64,000 bases of DNA from Istiophorus platypterus. Lineage: Eukaryota > Chordata > Actinopteri > Istiophoriformes > Istiophoridae. The notes below the pieces were generated by a model. It was not told where the DNA came from and made no database searches. It saw nothing but the letters and a program-made list of their open reading frames with translations. Every line of letters starts with the position of its first letter. The first letter of the stretch is position 1. A program made the translations under genes and the position numbers. The stretch is from NCBI GenBank assembly GCA_016859345.1, contig CM029124.1, forward strand, positions 19,618,480-19,682,479, given 5' to 3'. This document shows, one piece after another, positions 61,601 to 64,000 of this stretch.

Positions 61601-63520
61601 TCAGCCAGCCCTCCAGCACCGGCCCGCCGCAGGGGCTCACGCTGCGCGACAGACGCGGGGAGGGCAGGAAGTCCTCTCCCTGAGGTGGAGTGAATGTGAG
61701 GAAAGGAGTGGTGGGCCTGGGCGGGTACGGCGGGGGCAGAGGGGAGGCAGATGGGGAGGCCATGGGGGAGACGCAGTACGGGCTGCCGGTGATGGGAGGC
61801 ACTGGGCTGGCAGAGTAAGGCGGGGGCAGGTACTCGCCCCAGCGGTAGGACACAGTGGGCAGCGGCGGCAGGGGAGGGGTTGGGGCTGCAGGAGGGCTCC
61901 CTCCTCCCACAGTCAGGGAGATCCACTCAGAGGAGATAGCGTGGACCTCGGGGGACACGGAGCGGCGCGGGGAGCGAGGGAGGGGTAGGGGGGAGGTGGT
62001 CAGCCGATTACGATACAGCTTTTTAGAGCAACAGGATGGAGGAAGTGGAGGCAGAGAAAAGAAGGGACGAGAGAAAGAAAAGGAAATGAAAGATGAAACA
62101 AAAATTTAAAAACTCAAAATTTAAACTAAAGATGGTTGTCAAGAGCAACACGAAGGAGAGAGAGGTAGCATTCATAAGAAATCTGGGTCAGCTCTCAACT
62201 AAATCCAACGATGTAGTCCAAGACCGACCCACCAGTTTGGCTTCGAGTCCTCACCTGAGGAGAAGCATTGGTGCTGCGCTGTGGCGACTGGCTGACAGGA
62301 GGATCGGGATATTCCAGCCCGTTTTTGACGCGAGGTCTTCTGTGCACTTCCACGTAGGTGACGGGGAAAATGCCTTGGCGGTTGGTGCCTGGAATTTTGC
62401 CTTCATACCAGTTCTCATCAACTCTACGAATTAGCGTGATCCTCTCACCCTGCATGTTTTCAGAACATCGATAAAAAATACTGTTGAAGAATTCCTTTAA
62501 AAGAAAAGGATAATTATCTAAAAAAATAGAACAATCTCTTTAGTTTGTACTGACTAATTCCCACTTCACACCTTTCTGAAAGACATTTCCACCACTGTGT
62601 CCCCAGCGAAGTTGAAGCGGGCGACAGCCTCTCCATATTCCAGGACCTGTACTGGGGCACTCTTCTTTGGCTGGGCTTTCTCTGTGGGGGGAAGGAGCTG
62701 CACAAGAACACAAATAACAAAAATGACTGACCAAGAAAAATCAATATGACTCAAATTGTGGTTTGCAGAAAAATCATTATGCAAAAAATCCTCCAAATGC
62801 ACTTGATGACAAAGATACTATTTCTGAGTCACTGTCAAAAAGTGTTGATTACAACTCACTGAGAATATTATCTAAAAACAACTTCTGCTGCTAGCTGTGC
62901 TTCAAGAATCCTTACTGTGAGTAAAGAAAGGCCTAGAGAAACGACATACCTCAACGTAACTTCGGGGGAAAATACCAACTCTTCCATGATGTTCCCCTTC
63001 ATACCAGTTTTGATCCACCTGTCGAATGATGTACACGATGTCTCCCTTTTGAAATGGTAATTCCCTAGAAATGTTCCAAAGAGATAAGATACTCATAAGA
63101 AATTAAAGAAACTCTATGAAAATTAAGGGTTTGAGTTCCTGCAGACCTCTGTCCAAAAGCACTTACTAACTTACAGTACAGGTCATCACATTCCGGTAGC
63201 AGTTAGGTCTTAAAACTTTTACTACAATTCTACTACGCTAGGCAGTAATTTCCTGTGATTGTCAGATTTTCTGGCACAATTTAATCTTCAACACCGCCTA
63301 TGAGAAACTCCAAGGCAAAACAGAGGCAATCTTTTCAGTACTATCTCTGCTCCTAATTAAAAATACACCGAGTGGAGGCAATATCGCAACATCATTGTTG
63401 TACTGGCTTGCAATAAATTGTACAGTGTTTCTCCAACCACTCTTACATACAAACTTTGACCTTTTGCACTTACTTTAGAGTTTCTGCTCTGAAGTCAAAG
63501 CGAGCCATGGCTGGAGTTCT
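58664..63520 (-). CDS. sorbs1: Sorbin and SH3 domain-containing protein 1 (CAP/ponsin), 3' part
   Basis: This adaptor of focal adhesions and insulin signalling binds vinculin, Cbl and flotillin. Exons in order: 63520-63474, 63064-62950, 62697-62572, 62449-62255, 62018-61512, 60820-60725, 59506-59319, 59207-59101, 58731-58664. All junctions keep frame; 482 aa plus stop are seen, and the 5' exons (sorbin-homology region) lie beyond the right edge. SH3-1: ARFDFRAETLKELPFQKGD to GIFPRSYVE. SH3-2: ARFNFAGDTVVEMSFRKGER to GIFPVTYVEV. SH3-3: ALYSYMPQNDDELELQEGD to FGTFPGNYVK. Between SH3-2 and SH3-3 are a 169-aa Pro/Ser-rich exon (61512-62018, with PPLPPLP and PPPY motifs), then SPVMLFDIQDNN and EAVCNEILNIAE. 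These linker exons are probably alternatively spliced, since all start and end in phase 0 or rejoin in frame. The C-terminus ends VKEMKL where human has VKPLYL. Adjacency to pdlim1 favours sorbs1 over sorbs2. Confidence 0.93.
59842..60528. mobile_element. MITE-like repeat with terminal inverted repeats in a sorbs1 intron
   Basis: The left end aaaggaatactttgacattg and the right end atcgaactattccttcaac are imperfect inverted repeats. The right part has tttttgtatggattacaca, 'aagaggtgcctgtaggtgga' and ccagtctttacgctgctaaa, all familiar from an abundant percomorph element. About 690 bp, no coding capacity. Confidence 0.6.
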
Positions 63521-64000
63521 CTGTGTGGACATAAAAAAAGAGACTTGAGTTTATTTTATGACTACAACTACATAAACATCCTTGGGCTTAGCACCGAGTC
63601 AATGAAAGTTTTCCCAAAAGACTAAATACTCTTATGTACCTACATCTTGTCACTTTTTGGCTGTTGTAATCTCTGTGATCTTTTTCATTTATGTACATAA
63701 AGAAAAGATCTTCAGGTATTGGTTTAGACCTGTAAATCTTCCTGAGTTTTCCTTTCAGTGCCCCCTGTACATAAATATTCTAGCAATGAAAGGAATGATG
63801 TGCTTGTGACTGACTGGGTTACTTGTCCTCTGGAGCACGTTATAAGCTACCGTGGGATGTTTACTGTCAGACTGGCCTGCCAAGAGAGCAGGCGCACCTT
63901 GGTAAACACAAGGGTAAAACCAAGACCAGTTTCATTTCATCTACTTGCTGGTAAACAATGTGCATTGTGGAAGTAAAGTCTGGAAATCCACTGGAAACAT
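63521..64000 (-). other. sorbs1: sorbs1 intron reaching the right edge
   Basis: No further sorbs1 exon was recognised up to the window end. The plus-strand frame at 63758-63976 shows no family motif. Confidence 0.5.

Noticed and set aside
61307..62109. Plus-strand frames of 84-128 codons
   Set aside because: Antisense to the Pro/Ser-rich sorbs1 exon, which has in-frame splice borders and family similarity.
1..64000. CRISPR arrays, operons, phage or insertion-sequence genes, rRNA and tRNA
   Set aside because: None seen. Gene structure is vertebrate throughout, the tandem arrays are microsatellites without spacers, and no tRNA cloverleaf was recognised by eye.

Overview
This is a vertebrate nuclear genome window, almost certainly from a spiny-rayed (percomorph-like) teleost. 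Six intron-rich orthologues of human genes are packed into 64 kb. The introns carry CA/TG and AAT microsatellites and decayed copies of interspersed repeats that I recognise from percomorph genomes. I assembled the gene models by hand by following open frame across GT/AG junctions. Every junction given keeps the frame, and each completed protein is close to its human orthologue in length.

Layout from left to right: (1) an unidentified candidate exon on the minus strand near the left edge (342-551). (2) hgsnat, minus strand, 18 coding exons at 2537-25796, the lysosomal heparan-alpha-glucosaminide N-acetyltransferase. (3) pcbd1, plus strand, 26797-28766, divergent from hgsnat across about 1 kb. 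(4) sgpl1, minus strand, coding 31888-40231, sphingosine-1-phosphate lyase, convergent with pcbd1, with its promoter in a CpG island near 40.0-40.6 kb. (5) A 5.2 kb probably regulatory gap. (6) neurog3, plus strand, 45990-46625, with a TATA box and a 5'UTR intron. (7) pdlim1, minus strand, 47563-54029, convergent with neurog3; their poly(A) hexamers lie within 16 bp of each other. (8) The 3' part of sorbs1, minus strand, 58664 to the right edge, covering the three SH3 domains, with a long 3'UTR.

The genes do not form one pathway. sgpl1-pcbd1 and pdlim1-sorbs1 are old neighbours, and pdlim1 and sorbs1 both encode actin/Z-disc/adhesion adaptors. neurog3 (endocrine and neural fate) and pcbd1 (BH4 recycling and HNF1 dimerisation cofactor) are both relevant to pancreas and gut, but any shared regulation is inference.

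No prokaryotic, viral, CRISPR or operon-like system is present. The observations most worth checking are two interchangeable four-codon first exons of sgpl1, an open frame with a signal-peptide-like start on the opposite strand inside pdlim1 intron 1, the bidirectional poly(A) element between neurog3 and pdlim1, a Trp-to-Cys reading at an hgsnat splice junction, and the unidentified exon at the left edge.
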